Positions 1-9,008 of a stretch of DNA of 64,000 nt are shown here, in pieces. A program made the translations under genes and the position numbers. Positions within the stretch are counted from its first letter, which is position 1, and each line of letters starts with the position of its first letter. This stretch comes from Pedosphaera sp. (GTDB taxonomy: Bacteria; Verrucomicrobiota; Verrucomicrobiia; Limisphaerales; Pedosphaeraceae). The notes below the pieces were generated by a model that did not search any database, had not been told where the DNA came from, and worked only from the letters and a program-made list of their open reading frames with translations. Location: the NCBI GenBank assembly GCA_028293285.1, contig JAQGPC010000177.1, forward strand, positions 1-64,000, in the 5' to 3' direction.

Positions 1-1
1 C

Positions 2-1150
2 TGCGTCGGAACGGCGGGTCGCGCCTGGCAGGATGTGATGGGAGTGCAGAGCGAAAACATTGTCGCGCTGTGCGATATCGATTCCAACAATCTGAACAAG
101 GCGAAGGAAAAGTTTCCGCAGGCCAAGCTGTACAGCGATTGGCGGAAGATGCTGGAGCAAAAGGATATTGATGCGGTGGTGATTGGAACGCCCGACCACA
201 CGCATGCGGTGGCAACGGTGGCGGCGCTGAAGAGCGGACGTCATGTTTATTGTGAGAAGCCGCTGACACATACGATTTCCGAAGCGCGCATTGTGGCGGA
301 GACGGCGCACAAGACCGGACTGGTGACGCAGATGGGAAACCAGATTCACGCGAGCAATAATTATCGGCGCGTGGTGGAACTGGTTCGTAGCGGCGCGATT
401 GGGCCGGTGCGGGAAGTGCATTGCTTTGTTAATTCTCCATGGGAGACAAAGGAGCGTCCAGCAGGTGTGCCGGTGCCGGCGCACATCAATTATGATCTAT
501 GGTTGGGGCCCGTGGACTACGTGCCTTACAGCCCGGAATATGTTCCGTTCAACTGGCGGCGGTGGTGGCATTTCGGTGGCGGTTGCCTCTCCGATTTCTG
601 CTGTCACATGACGGACCTGGCATTTTGGTCGTTGGACCTCAAGGCTCCCACCACCGTCGAAGCGGAAGGTCCGCCAGTGCATCCTGATTGCGTGCCACCG
701 TGGTTGATTGTTCGCTACGAATATCCTGCGCGTGACAAAGCTCCGCCGGTGAAATTGATTTGGTATTCGGGTGACAAGCGTCCGCCATACCAACTCCCAC
801 AATGGGGCAACGGAGTTTTGTTTGTGGGTGACAAGGGAATGTTGCTTACCGACTACGACAAACATGTGTTGCTGCCGGAGAAGGATTTTGCGGGATTCAC
901 ACCGCCTGCGCCAACCATTCCTGATTCCATCGGTCACCATGCCGAATGGATCAATGCCATCAAAACCAACGGCCCTACCACATGTAATTTTGGATATGGC
1001 GGCATGATGACGGAAGCAGGCTTGCTCGGGAACGTGGCTTATCGCACAGGCAAGAAAATTGAATGGGACGCGAAGCACATGAAGGCGAAGAATTGCAAGG
1101 AAGCTGAACAATATATCCAGCATCATTATCGCAAAGGCTGGAAGATTTGA
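2..1150 (+). CDS. Gfo/Idh/MocA family oxidoreductase (5' truncated by window edge)
   Basis: The frame is open from base 2 and enters from outside the window, so the true start is not seen. The first visible residues carry the end of a Rossmann nucleotide-binding loop (VGTAGR), and the family's EKP motif with its usual catalytic lysine follows (HVYCEKPL). A later GGGCLSDFCCHMTDL stretch is typical of the substrate domain of large secreted or cytoplasmic Gfo/Idh proteins in Planctomycetes and Verrucomicrobia. The family performs NAD(P)-dependent oxidation or reduction of sugars and cyclitols; the substrate cannot be read from sequence. The neighbouring inositol oxygenase and sugar ABC genes make a polyol or sugar substrate plausible (inference). 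It ends in a terminator shared with the convergent gene. Confidence 0.85.
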   Translation, partial: CVGTAGRAWQDVMGVQSENIVALCDIDSNNLNKAKEKFPQAKLYSDWRKMLEQKDIDAVVIGTPDHTHAVATVAALKSGRHVYCEKPLTHTISEARIVAETAHKTGLVTQMGNQIHASNNYRRVVELVRSGAIGPVREVHCFVNSPWETKERPAGVPVPAHINYDLWLGPVDYVPYSPEYVPFNWRRWWHFGGGCLSDFCCHMTDLAFWSLDLKAPTTVEAEGPPVHPDCVPPWLIVRYEYPARDKAPPVKLIWYSGDKRPPYQLPQWGNGVLFVGDKGMLLTDYDKHVLLPEKDFAGFTPPAPTIPDSIGHHAEWINAIKTNGPTTCNFGYGGMMTEAGLLGNVAYRTGKKIEWDAKHMKAKNCKEAEQYIQHHYRKGWKI

Positions 1151-1175
1151 TCGGGCTTTAGCCTAAGTTTTCAAC

Positions 1176-1211
1176 CTCTCCCTTTTGTGAAGAAGGGAGA
1201 GTTTTTCTTTT
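1176..1211. terminator. Rho-independent terminator between convergent genes
   Basis: A perfect 9-bp stem (CTCTCCCTT at 1176-1184 pairing with 1193-1201) with an 8-nt loop is followed by TTTTTCTTTT. It lies 25 bases after the oxidoreductase stop and just before the stop of the opposing inositol oxygenase gene. The T-run serves the + strand gene; the opposite side has only a short A/T tract, so it is mainly a + strand terminator. Confidence 0.8.
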
Positions 1212-1226
1212 GGGGACTGGAAGATT

Positions 1227-2114
1227 CTACCACTTCAAGACGGGCGGGAAGAACTCCTTGATGAGGTCATCGTAAAAGGGACGGAGTTCTTTCAAGTTGG
1301 GACGCTCGGCACTCTTGGTGTAGAGATCGTAAGGATTGAATTTCTGCACCCATTCAAACATGGCGCGGTCTTGATCGTTCATGAGGTAGTCATATTCCCC
1401 GTCCCGGTGCGCGGGATAAAAGGAATGGTAACGGATCATGTAGAGGGCTTCCTTGGGCAGATAATCCTTCGTGACATGATACAGATACTCGTCGTGACCC
1501 CAGGACATGTTGACCTTGTCCAGGCCGCAGTTTTCTTCGTAGATGCCGAGGCGCTTTTGATATTGGGGGTTTTGGCTGTCGGGATTGTCGGCGAAGAAAG
1601 AGCGGAAAACAATTTTATCGGAATAGGCTGCGCCGACAGGGAACGTATCGCCCACGACTGCCCATTGGGGCTCGCCGTAGAGGCAGAGAATTTTGCCGAG
1701 ATCATGAATCAAGCCGGTAAGAATGAACCAGCGGGGACGGCCGTCTTTGCGGATTTGCTCGGCGGTTTGCAACAGATGTTCCAATTGCGAAAGGTCAGTG
1801 TCGGGATCACTGTCGTCCACGAGCGTATTCAAATATTCCAAGGCTTCCCAGATGCTCATTTGACGGCGATTTAAACCGAGAAACTCGCGCCGTTTGTTTT
1901 GGACGAAATCGAAAGTCTGGTGACGATGATTGAGCCGGTAAAATTCGCGCACGGTGGGGCGCGCGGTATTTTCGTAATCGCGGAACTGCTCCTGCTTTTT
2001 ATCGGGATTGGTCCCAACGAGGTTTTCCGGATAACGTTCCTTCACGAAATCATCCCACTCTTCAAGGTTGGCGAGGGGAGCGGTTTGGGAAATCTGATTC
2101 TCGGGCGTTGACAT
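1227..2114 (-). CDS. myo-inositol oxygenase (MIOX family)
   Basis: 295 residues, close to the roughly 285 of animal MIOX. The enzyme (EC 1.13.99.1) cleaves myo-inositol with O2 to D-glucuronate using a mixed-valent di-iron centre. All six metal ligands of the mouse enzyme can be placed: H113, H137-D138 (in GLIHDLGK), H207 (SWGHDEY), H230 (RYHSFYPAH) and D263 (NPYDLYTK). The spacing matches that known from the mouse protein with small shifts. MIOX is mainly known from eukaryotes and appears sporadically in bacteria, including this phylum. The gene precedes an ABC permease/binding-protein pair on the same strand and faces a Gfo/Idh dehydrogenase, which suggests an inositol or related cyclitol pathway (inference). 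Confidence 0.93.
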   Translation of the reverse strand: MSTPENQISQTAPLANLEEWDDFVKERYPENLVGTNPDKKQEQFRDYENTARPTVREFYRLNHRHQTFDFVQNKRREFLGLNRRQMSIWEALEYLNTLVDDSDPDTDLSQLEHLLQTAEQIRKDGRPRWFILTGLIHDLGKILCLYGEPQWAVVGDTFPVGAAYSDKIVFRSFFADNPDSQNPQYQKRLGIYEENCGLDKVNMSWGHDEYLYHVTKDYLPKEALYMIRYHSFYPAHRDGEYDYLMNDQDRAMFEWVQKFNPYDLYTKSAERPNLKELRPFYDDLIKEFFPPVLKW

Positions 2115-2203
2115 AACTCTATAGATTCAGGGTTCTCTACGTTACGGATGACTAAACTACTTTCCTGCGATTTACCCGGAGTCGCAAGCGCAAAATGAAA
2201 GGA

Positions 2204-3214
2204 TTAAGCCCGTCTTTGTCTGAGCTTATCCAGCCCTACTGCAAGGATGATGATAAATCCAATGACAATTTCCTGCATGTAAGTGGGGATGTCCATTTGG
2301 TTGGAGCCGCTACGCAACACGGCCATGATTAAGGCCCCAATCATCGAGCCGAGAATACCGCCACTTCCACCGCTGAGGCTTGCGCCGCCAATGACCACGG
2401 CGGCGATGATGTCCAATTCGAGGCCGACGGCAACGGTGGGATCGCCTTGAGTGAGTCGCGATAGTTGCATCAGGCCGGCCAAGCCGCAGAACAAACCTCC
2501 AAGAGTGTAGATAATAATTTTTTGCAGGGGGACGCGAATGCCGCAGAGGCGGGCGGCGGCTTCATTCGAGCCGATGGCAAAAATATAACGGCCAAAAACG
2601 GTGCGGCGCATCACGACGGACATGACGCAGGCCAGTCCGATGGTAATCCAAACGCCGGGCGGTAACGGAAAAAATTGAGTGGGTTCATTGGCAGCCATGA
2701 AAGTGCTGACGGAGGTTTCAGGAGGATTAACGATTTGACTGTTGGCCAGCCATTTGGCGGTGCCGCGGGCGATGCCCATCATTCCTAGAGTGACAATGAA
2801 AGGCATCATTTTGAAACCGGCGATAATGGTGCCGTTGAAAAATCCAATCAAGCCACCAGCCAATATGGTGAGAATGACCACGAAAAACGGAGAGACGTTA
2901 TGCACCAGCAGGGTGGCACCGACCACGCTGGTCAGGGCGATGCTGGAGCCGACGCTCAAGTCAATGCCGCCGCTGATGATGATCATGGTCATGCCCAGTG
3001 CGCCGATGGCCACGATGACAGTTTGAGTCAGGATGATTTTGAGGTTTCCGCCAGTGAGAAAGAACGGCCTCGTTTGCGGCAGGACGGAAAATAATCCGAC
3101 TACGATCAGCAAACCAAAGAAAGGGCCAAAGGCGGTCAATAGCAGGCGCAGGCTGACATTTTTCCGGATGGGAGCCGGACTTTCATTCTTTGCAATGGGT
3201 AATGCCGGAATCAC
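2204..3214 (-). CDS. ribose-type ABC transporter permease (RbsC family)
   Basis: 336 residues, very hydrophobic, with about 8-10 membrane segments and the signature stretches of the CUT2 (ribose/xylose/inositol) permease family: GGIDLSVGSSIALTSVVGA near the N-terminus and VVIGGASLSGGSGGILG near the C-terminus. It forms the inner-membrane channel of a sugar importer. The binding-protein gene lies directly upstream, with 6 bases between them, so they are co-transcribed. No ATPase (RbsA-type) gene is adjacent. The substrate is unknown; inositol is suggested only by the MIOX gene downstream. Confidence 0.92.
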   Translation of the reverse strand: MIPALPIAKNESPAPIRKNVSLRLLLTAFGPFFGLLIVVGLFSVLPQTRPFFLTGGNLKIILTQTVIVAIGALGMTMIIISGGIDLSVGSSIALTSVVGATLLVHNVSPFFVVILTILAGGLIGFFNGTIIAGFKMMPFIVTLGMMGIARGTAKWLANSQIVNPPETSVSTFMAANEPTQFFPLPPGVWITIGLACVMSVVMRRTVFGRYIFAIGSNEAAARLCGIRVPLQKIIIYTLGGLFCGLAGLMQLSRLTQGDPTVAVGLELDIIAAVVIGGASLSGGSGGILGSMIGALIMAVLRSGSNQMDIPTYMQEIVIGFIIILAVGLDKLRQRRA

Positions 3215-3220
3215 GGCATC

Positions 3221-4213
3221 TTACTTCAGGTATTTATCGAGCGGAGGATAAAGGAGGTCTTTGATATCCGGTTCGGTCATGTTTTCGGGAGTGGCAATGT
3301 GGACGCCGGTATCAATGCGGGTTTCAACTTTTTCACCACGCAGATATTTTACCAAAGTTAAAACTCCCAAGTAACCCATGCGGACCGGGTCTTGCAGAAC
3401 CAAGCCTTGGACATCGCCATTTTTCATATCAATCACGGATTGCGAGCCGGCATCGAAGCCGACCATTTTGACTTTGCCCCCGGCTTTGCCGATATCTTTC
3501 AAAGCTTTGGTCATGGCAACCGTGGGTGGTTCACACGGACAGAAGATGCCATTCACTTCCTTACCGAAACGATTGAGAAGATTTTGCGAAGCTTGATAAG
3601 CAGTTTCCCGAGTGGCCCCTGCGTGTTGATCGGAGGAGATGACTTTGATATCAGGAAATTTCTTTTTGAGGGTATCCATGAAGCCGGATTCGCGTTCCTC
3701 GGTGCTGGCGGAACCGACGGCGTAGCGGAGCATAATAACATTGCCTTTGCCATCGAGCAACTGGCCCATCCGCTCGGCTGCGAGTTGGCCACCTTTATAA
3801 TTATCCGTGGCGACAAAGCTCACATATTTATCGGTCTTCAACCCAGAATCAAAAATTACGACCGGGATTTTCGCCTTTTGTGCATTGGCGACAGGCTTCA
3901 CCAATGCCTGCGAATCCAACGGGGCGAGGACGATGCCGCTGACACGGCGGGTGGTGAAATTTTCCACGACTTGAATTTGTTGGTCGCGGTCATCTTCGCG
4001 CAAGGGGCCTTTCCAGATCAGGTCGAGCTTGAGTCCTTTTTCCTGTAATTCACGTTGGGCTTTGACTGCGCCAGCGTGAATGGATTGCCAGTAATCGTGC
4101 GTGGTTCCCTTGGGTATGACGGCGATGGTGTAGGAAGTTTCCGCTGCCTCTGAGCCAATGGCGGTTCCAAGGAGAAAGAGCGCTGAGAGAAAGTATCGCT
4201 TAAACGGGTTCAT
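3221..4213 (-). CDS. sugar ABC transporter substrate-binding protein (RbsB/periplasmic-binding type 1)
   Basis: 330 residues beginning with a signal peptide (hydrophobic FLSALFLLGTAIGS, likely cleavage after SEA). The mature part starts with the family's first strand (TIAVIPKGTTHDYW) and keeps the DNYKGGQLAAERM helix typical of ribose/galactose/inositol-binding proteins. It would capture a sugar or polyol in the periplasm and deliver it to the permease encoded downstream. First gene of the two-gene operon. Its upstream neighbour on the same strand is unrelated, with about 90 bases between them, so a promoter probably lies in 4214-4305. The missing ATPase must be encoded elsewhere or shared. 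Confidence 0.92.
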   Translation of the reverse strand: MNPFKRYFLSALFLLGTAIGSEAAETSYTIAVIPKGTTHDYWQSIHAGAVKAQRELQEKGLKLDLIWKGPLREDDRDQQIQVVENFTTRRVSGIVLAPLDSQALVKPVANAQKAKIPVVIFDSGLKTDKYVSFVATDNYKGGQLAAERMGQLLDGKGNVIMLRYAVGSASTEERESGFMDTLKKKFPDIKVISSDQHAGATRETAYQASQNLLNRFGKEVNGIFCPCEPPTVAMTKALKDIGKAGGKVKMVGFDAGSQSVIDMKNGDVQGLVLQDPVRMGYLGVLTLVKYLRGEKVETRIDTGVHIATPENMTEPDIKDLLYPPLDKYLK

Positions 4214-4305
4214 GAATTCACCCTATGAAGGGACGGGGCTGTTTTCAATCCTTTTGATTGAGAAACCAGCTTGGTTTTCTGTCCGCGTAGCCGAATTGTT
4301 GCTGG

Positions 4306-5745
4306 TTACTGCAATTTGAACGGCATCCCAATGATGCGCGAATAAAAAGCGGACAGAGTTTGCGCGGTATGTTGGTCGCGAATATCCGGACCGAACTGGA
4401 AGGTGGCCGCAGCATCGAAGTTGTGGATCATCATGCAATAAGTGCCATTCGCCATGATGCCCAGCAACTCGCCGGTTTTGCTGAAAACCAGATCGCCGCT
4501 TGAGGGATTGAATTTGCCGAATAAACCCTTCAGAGAATTGCGATCCATTTTGACATAGCGTGGCGTGGATGTATCGATCTGAAACTTGCATTCGCCGTAA
4601 TAACCTTCGCGCGCGCCAACGAGCACGGCGTCTTGAAATTTGAACGGAGCGACAGAAGTGCGATAAACCTTGCCGCCGAGTTCTCGGGCTTGGGCTTCGG
4701 TGACGGGCATCAACACTACGCGCGGGTCCAGCAAGTGAAAAGAAAGCGAGCGAATGGGGACAGACGCGGTGCCACGGCTGAGCGTGCCGGTAAGGCTCTC
4801 CCAATCCGTGCCCGGACTCCAGAAAATCAAAGGGGTATCTTGCACATGACCCAACGCATAGGTATTGGCACCATCGGAGACCAGGACGGTTCCAGTTTCT
4901 TTTCGTTTGTTGGACTCAATGCCGAAAATGCCGGCATGGGTGGCAGCGAAGCTGGCTTGGACCCGGTTGGTCATGAAATCATTGAAAATCGTATTAGGTG
5001 CCAAGGGGCGGTTCTCGCGAATTTCCTGGGCGAGTTGTCCTGATTTGCTGGCGAGGGCTTTGACGCCTTCAGCCAGGGTGGCTTTTTCCGCACGCTCGGC
5101 TGTGACTTGCTCCTGCATGCGGGCGGCGAGTTCGGTGGCGGAGCGTTTCTCGACTTCCGCCAGTTGGAGTTGGCTGGCCAAGCGTTGTTTTTCAGCCTGA
5201 GATGCCTGGCTGTTTTTCTCCAGTTCCGCCAGTTGTGCTTTCAGCAAGGCGGCTTGTTCCGCCTGTTTGCGGGCTTCCGCTTCCAGTGCGGCGAGTTTCT
5301 CCTTCGAGATCAAGCTTTCCGTGGAAGTGCTTTGGAGTTGTTGGTTCAACGTTTGGAGATTGGTTTGGGCAGTGGCGAATTGTTGCTGAAGATTGGCTTG
5401 CTGCTGTTGAAGCTGCTTCGTTTGTTGCTCGCGAGATTGCAGTTGCTGTTGGAAAGTCTGGATTTGCTTGTCGCGCTCGCTTAACAGCGCTTCCTGTCGA
5501 TTGGCGGCATCGCGGGTCTTGGCAAGTTCGCCGAGCAATTGTTCCTGATTTTTGCGTTCCTCGTTTAACGCGAGCCGCATGACGTCACCGAGGTCCCGAC
5601 GGCTGTCAATTTGATTGGTCGCCATGTCCATCTTGACCTCGCGCGCGGCTCCATTGTCGGCGACCTTGTTGATGTCCACCGTGGAAAAAGCCAGCAGGCT
5701 GACCAGCAGGAAATCGCAAATGACGATGAGGATGCTTCGGTTCAT
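4306..5745 (-). CDS. Asp-containing membrane helix + coiled coil + trypsin-like domain protein
   Basis: 479 residues. A short N-terminal tail leads into one membrane helix at about residues 4-23 with an acidic residue inside it (D11, in VICDFLLVSLLAF). The pattern resembles the MotB helix (ADFMTAMMAFF), in which the Asp carries ions. Residues about 60-245 are Gln/Glu/Lys/Ala-rich heptads, a long coiled coil. Residues about 265-440 look like a degenerate trypsin fold: GTVLVSDG then GH(300)V, LLD(340)PRVVLMPV, and NPSSGDLVFSKTGELLGI where S415/S416 fall at the catalytic serine position. The start overlaps the stop of the upstream membrane gene by 4 bases (ATGA), so the two are translationally coupled. 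Function unknown; a stator-like pair is an inference. Confidence 0.8.
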   Translation of the reverse strand: MNRSILIVICDFLLVSLLAFSTVDINKVADNGAAREVKMDMATNQIDSRRDLGDVMRLALNEERKNQEQLLGELAKTRDAANRQEALLSERDKQIQTFQQQLQSREQQTKQLQQQQANLQQQFATAQTNLQTLNQQLQSTSTESLISKEKLAALEAEARKQAEQAALLKAQLAELEKNSQASQAEKQRLASQLQLAEVEKRSATELAARMQEQVTAERAEKATLAEGVKALASKSGQLAQEIRENRPLAPNTIFNDFMTNRVQASFAATHAGIFGIESNKRKETGTVLVSDGANTYALGHVQDTPLIFWSPGTDWESLTGTLSRGTASVPIRSLSFHLLDPRVVLMPVTEAQARELGGKVYRTSVAPFKFQDAVLVGAREGYYGECKFQIDTSTPRYVKMDRNSLKGLFGKFNPSSGDLVFSKTGELLGIMANGTYCMMIHNFDAAATFQFGPDIRDQHTAQTLSAFYSRIIGMPFKLQ

Positions 5746-7466
5746 GGCGTGGTGGCGAATGAGCGCGCGGGAGTGGAAGCGACGGTTTCAGCCTGGGCAT
5801 CTGCTTCGGCGGCGAGGAGCATTTTCCGGCGCGCGGGGCGCAGGTGGAAAATTTTGAATACCGAAACAAAGACAATGCCGAAGGCCGTAGAGGAATAGGC
5901 GACCATCAGGCCCGGCTTGAATACAACCAGCGAAGCGAGGATGAACGAAACAATCGTGCCCGCAAAGCCGAGGTAGAGGCCGGCGTCGAACAAATGCTCT
6001 TCGTTTTCCAGCAGCCGCAATTTGAGGCGCGGCGGCACGTTTTGGCGGCGGATTTCGGCGAGCTTGACAAGGCAAGCGATGTAGATGAGCCCCTGGATCA
6101 CGAAGAACAACAGGAGGGGGATTATTAGACTTGGATTCATAAGCGAGGGATGAGCTTGGGTGATTCCAGCAGGGGCCACACTGCCGGCCATGGGCAGATG
6201 CAGTCGAAAGGGAAGTTCCACTTTCTGGCTGTCCTGAGCGAGAAACGGCTCACTCAGGACAAGGACCACGAGCAGGAAACCGAGCGCAAATAAAATTTTG
6301 CGGGCAACATGAAAGCCGCGCACTTGCAATGGCTGTTCCAAAGCTGAGACGGCGGGGCGCATTGAATAGACGGCGGCCGAGACCAGGAATCCGCCCGCGA
6401 GATAGAAAAACCATTTTATTGCCATTGCCAGCCAGGGCATCCGCCAGCAATAGGTTGTAGTGAAATCAAAGAATGCGCCGAAGGGATTATACTGTGCGAG
6501 ATGCGAGCGAGCATCGGAATGATAGAGGCGTTGATTGCGTTGCAATAGTTCATTTACTCCACCTGCGTTGAAACGAAGGCTGGCACCGAGATCCTTCAAT
6601 CCGGTCTGGCTAAAGTTCATGAGATATTTAGACACGGCGGAGGGTTGGCGGGAAATTTCCACGGCGGAGAAAAGCATGGGCAGTTGGTCGCCGGCTTTGC
6701 GGACTTGATTGGCAAGGAGGCGGAGTGTGTTGGCGTCTTCTATATGGCTGACAAACGCGCCTAGTTGGCTCCAGTTAAATCTCTGGCCGAGTGACATGAG
6801 GTCGAGCAATGCTTCTTCGAGTCGTTGCGGGTTGCCGCCACGATTAGCTTCCGTAGCAAGGGTAAGCAATGTCTCACGCAAGCTGGTCGTCAGACGGCCT
6901 TCCTCAGATAAAAGTCCGGTCACTGAAATTGCTGCATCAAATGCCTGTCCGGAGGCGGATGAAGAGGGCGGGAAAAGAACGGTGTTGGTCAAGGCGCGGC
7001 AACGCAAGAGTTCCTGCACGAGAGGATTTGACGAGGAGCGCAAGAGTTCCAGCACTTTGTTCCGATTTTCCAGTCGCACCACAAATTCCGTAAAAGGCTC
7101 GGAACCGGTGTTTGGTAATTTAAGATTAGGCAGGCTTTCCAAATGCGGTGAGGGAGCGCCTAAGGCGATGGCAATGGGAGATTGTTTCGCGGAACTATTT
7201 ATAGCCGATTGAAGTTTCTCACGATTGGGAAGCGACTCGGCTTGCGCCGCTTGGGAGAGCAATTGGGCGGCCCCGAGTTGTTGATTGCTCGCCAGTTCGA
7301 GCCCGCGCTCAACCAGACTAGGCGTGGTACTCCCAGCTCTGGCGATGACGCTGGCGTCTGTCGCGCGGAGATGAATTGGCATCAACCAGCCGCAGACCAA
7401 CATCACCGCACCAAGCAGGGCGCATATAAAAAACCATACCCAACGGTTCATCATGAAGTCATTCAA
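5742..7466 (-). CDS. polytopic membrane protein with MotA/ExbB-like C-terminal helices
   Basis: 574 residues. One membrane helix near residues 8-30, a large soluble segment (about 31-340, probably periplasmic), then helices near 345-366, 390-408, 447-466, 496-515 and 520-540. The last pair carries GFAGTIVSFIL and AYSSTAFGIVF. These resemble the pore helices of MotA/TolQ/ExbB proteins, where a GT motif in one helix and Thr/Ser residues in the next line the ion path. The first Met is followed by two more at residues 5-6, so the start could be 12-15 bases later. It is first in a two-gene operon with the coiled-coil/trypsin-like protein. The MotA/ExbB relation is motif-level only and needs structural comparison. 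Confidence 0.72.
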   Translation of the reverse strand: MNDFMMNRWVWFFICALLGAVMLVCGWLMPIHLRATDASVIARAGSTTPSLVERGLELASNQQLGAAQLLSQAAQAESLPNREKLQSAINSSAKQSPIAIALGAPSPHLESLPNLKLPNTGSEPFTEFVVRLENRNKVLELLRSSSNPLVQELLRCRALTNTVLFPPSSSASGQAFDAAISVTGLLSEEGRLTTSLRETLLTLATEANRGGNPQRLEEALLDLMSLGQRFNWSQLGAFVSHIEDANTLRLLANQVRKAGDQLPMLFSAVEISRQPSAVSKYLMNFSQTGLKDLGASLRFNAGGVNELLQRNQRLYHSDARSHLAQYNPFGAFFDFTTTYCWRMPWLAMAIKWFFYLAGGFLVSAAVYSMRPAVSALEQPLQVRGFHVARKILFALGFLLVVLVLSEPFLAQDSQKVELPFRLHLPMAGSVAPAGITQAHPSLMNPSLIIPLLLFFVIQGLIYIACLVKLAEIRRQNVPPRLKLRLLENEEHLFDAGLYLGFAGTIVSFILASLVVFKPGLMVAYSSTAFGIVFVSVFKIFHLRPARRKMLLAAEADAQAETVASTPARSFATTP

Positions 7467-7636
7467 TTTAGCGCAGTTCCGCGGTTTTCGCCTGTTAAAA
7501 TTAGGGCGCTGCGAATGTCGCTCAATGCGACAGGAACCTAAACTGCATGGACATTGGACGAAGCAGGCGAGTTCTTGTTCAAGGGAAGTGAGAGGTCTGT
7601 AACATTTGGGCGGGTGGTTACGTTAAATAAGTTACA

Positions 7637-8116
7637 ATGAAAACATCAAAATGGATGGCAGTGACAATGGCCGCCGCGATTGCAGTCGGCGGAGTAACGG
7701 TGGCTTTGAAGGCACGCGCGGAAAATGGTCCGGCACGGCGCGCTTCCGGCGGACAATTTTTGGCGAAGGCCAAGGAAAAACTGGGGCTGACAGATGAACA
7801 AATCAGCAAAGTGAAAGCCGAGTTCCTCGCGGAAAAAGATACGCTTAAGCCGCTGATTACGTCCCTGCATGACACGAAAGTAAATCTGCGCGAGATGATC
7901 CAAAAGAAGGGCGCCACGGAAAGCGATATTCGCGCCGCCTCGGCCAAGGTTGCCACGGTGGAGGCTGACTTGGCGGTTGAACGCGCCAAGCTTTATGGCA
8001 AGATCAGCTCCATTCTGACCGCCGACCAACTAAGCAAAATTGATGAGTTTCAGCAAAAGATGGACGACTTCGCGGATGGAGCCATCCAGATGTTTTTCGC
8101 GCGCCTGGCGCAATAG
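7637..8116 (+). CDS. Spy/CpxP-like periplasmic protein
   Basis: 159 residues with an N-terminal signal peptide (MKTSKWMAVTMAAAIAVGG...). The mature part is all-helical and contains the LTxxQ-type motifs of the Spy/CpxP/CnrX family: LGLTDEQISKV and, near the C-terminus, SILTADQLSKI. Known members are ATP-independent chaperones or metal/stress sensors in the periplasm. It is divergent from the membrane-complex operon and lies 29 bases upstream of an ECF sigma gene, with a second Spy-like gene after the sigma/anti-sigma pair. A role as a sensor or target of that regulon is an inference. Confidence 0.82.
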   Translation: MKTSKWMAVTMAAAIAVGGVTVALKARAENGPARRASGGQFLAKAKEKLGLTDEQISKVKAEFLAEKDTLKPLITSLHDTKVNLREMIQKKGATESDIRAASAKVATVEADLAVERAKLYGKISSILTADQLSKIDEFQQKMDDFADGAIQMFFARLAQ

Positions 8117-8145
8117 TTGACGGGCGGAAGGTCGGCGCGGACGCA

Positions 8146-8709
8146 ATGGTGAATGAGGATGCTGAACTGCTGGGCCGAATTCGCAATGGAGCGCCGGACG
8201 ATTTCGCCGAGATCGTCCGGCGACACCAGACGCAGGTGTTTGCGATCCTGTATCGTTATGAGCGCGACGTGCAAAGAGTCGAAGATCTCGCGCAGGAAAC
8301 CTTCGTCAAAGCATGGCGATTTCTGGACAAGTATGATGGCCGGGCACCGTTTCATCATTGGCTTTCGAAGATTGCGCTGCACGTGGCGTTAGACCACTTA
8401 CGACGGCAGAAGCGGACGCGGTTGGAAACGCCACTGGAAGACCTGGGGGAAGAGGCATTGGAATGGCTGCATTCTCCGGATGAAGAGCCACGGCTGGAAG
8501 CGAAACAGGCCGGAGAAATTCTGGCGATGGCGATGCGGGAACTTTCGCCAGAGGATCGGCAGGTGATTACGTTGCTGGAATTGGAAGGGCGTAGCGTGAA
8601 AGAGATATGCCAATTGATGGGGACAACCAGCGTAGCGGTGCGGGTGCGGGCATTTCGGGCCCGTGCAAAGTTGCGCAAAGTGCTGACACGATTGCAAAAT
8701 ACGACATGA
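8146..8709 (+). CDS. ECF-type RNA polymerase sigma factor
   Basis: 187 residues with only regions 2 and 4. Region 2 is seen in AILYRYERDVQRVEDLAQETFVKAWRFL (split here as the VEDLAQETFVKAW core), followed by the linker and region 4 with a helix-turn-helix (LEGRSVKEICQLMGTTSVAVRVR). It directs RNA polymerase to a stress regulon, typically envelope stress in the RpoE group. Its stop overlaps the next start by 4 bases (ATGA), an arrangement usual for a sigma and its anti-sigma. The flanking Spy/CpxP-like genes support an envelope role. Confidence 0.95.
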   Translation: MVNEDAELLGRIRNGAPDDFAEIVRRHQTQVFAILYRYERDVQRVEDLAQETFVKAWRFLDKYDGRAPFHHWLSKIALHVALDHLRRQKRTRLETPLEDLGEEALEWLHSPDEEPRLEAKQAGEILAMAMRELSPEDRQVITLLELEGRSVKEICQLMGTTSVAVRVRAFRARAKLRKVLTRLQNTT

Positions 8710-9008
8710 AAGAACAAAAATTACAAAAGCTATTTGATGCAGCCCGAAAGGAAGCGGCCCCGATTCCGCCGGAAGATTTTGATTCGCGGGTGGCGGTGGC
8801 TTTGCGACGGGAGCAGCAAGAGGTCGGGCCAAATTCTCTTTGGGACCAGATCGGCCAACTCTTTCCACGACTGGCTTTTGCGGTTGCACTGGTTATTGGA
8901 ATTTGCCTAGTGGTGGAATTTTATAATTCAACGACTTATTCAGCGAGCCTGTCGGCTGAGGTAAACCAACTTTCGGAACAATGGCTGTTTGCGGCGAATG
9001 CGAATTGA
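8706..9008 (+). CDS. probable anti-sigma factor, single membrane helix
   Basis: 100 residues from the ATG at 8706, chosen because it overlaps the sigma stop as ATGA; a longer in-frame opening to 8607 would run inside the sigma gene. A soluble N-terminal part of about 55 residues is followed by one membrane helix (LAFAVALVIGICLVVEF) and a short outer tail. It lacks the HxxxCxxC zinc motif of ZAS anti-sigmas, so the family is not certain. The anti-sigma role rests on position, size and topology. Confidence 0.7.
   Translation: MKEQKLQKLFDAARKEAAPIPPEDFDSRVAVALRREQQEVGPNSLWDQIGQLFPRLAFAVALVIGICLVVEFYNSTTYSASLSAEVNQLSEQWLFAANAN

Noticed and set aside
3392-4048. 218-codon antisense frame inside the binding-protein gene
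   Set aside because: Shadow of the clearly conserved substrate-binding protein.
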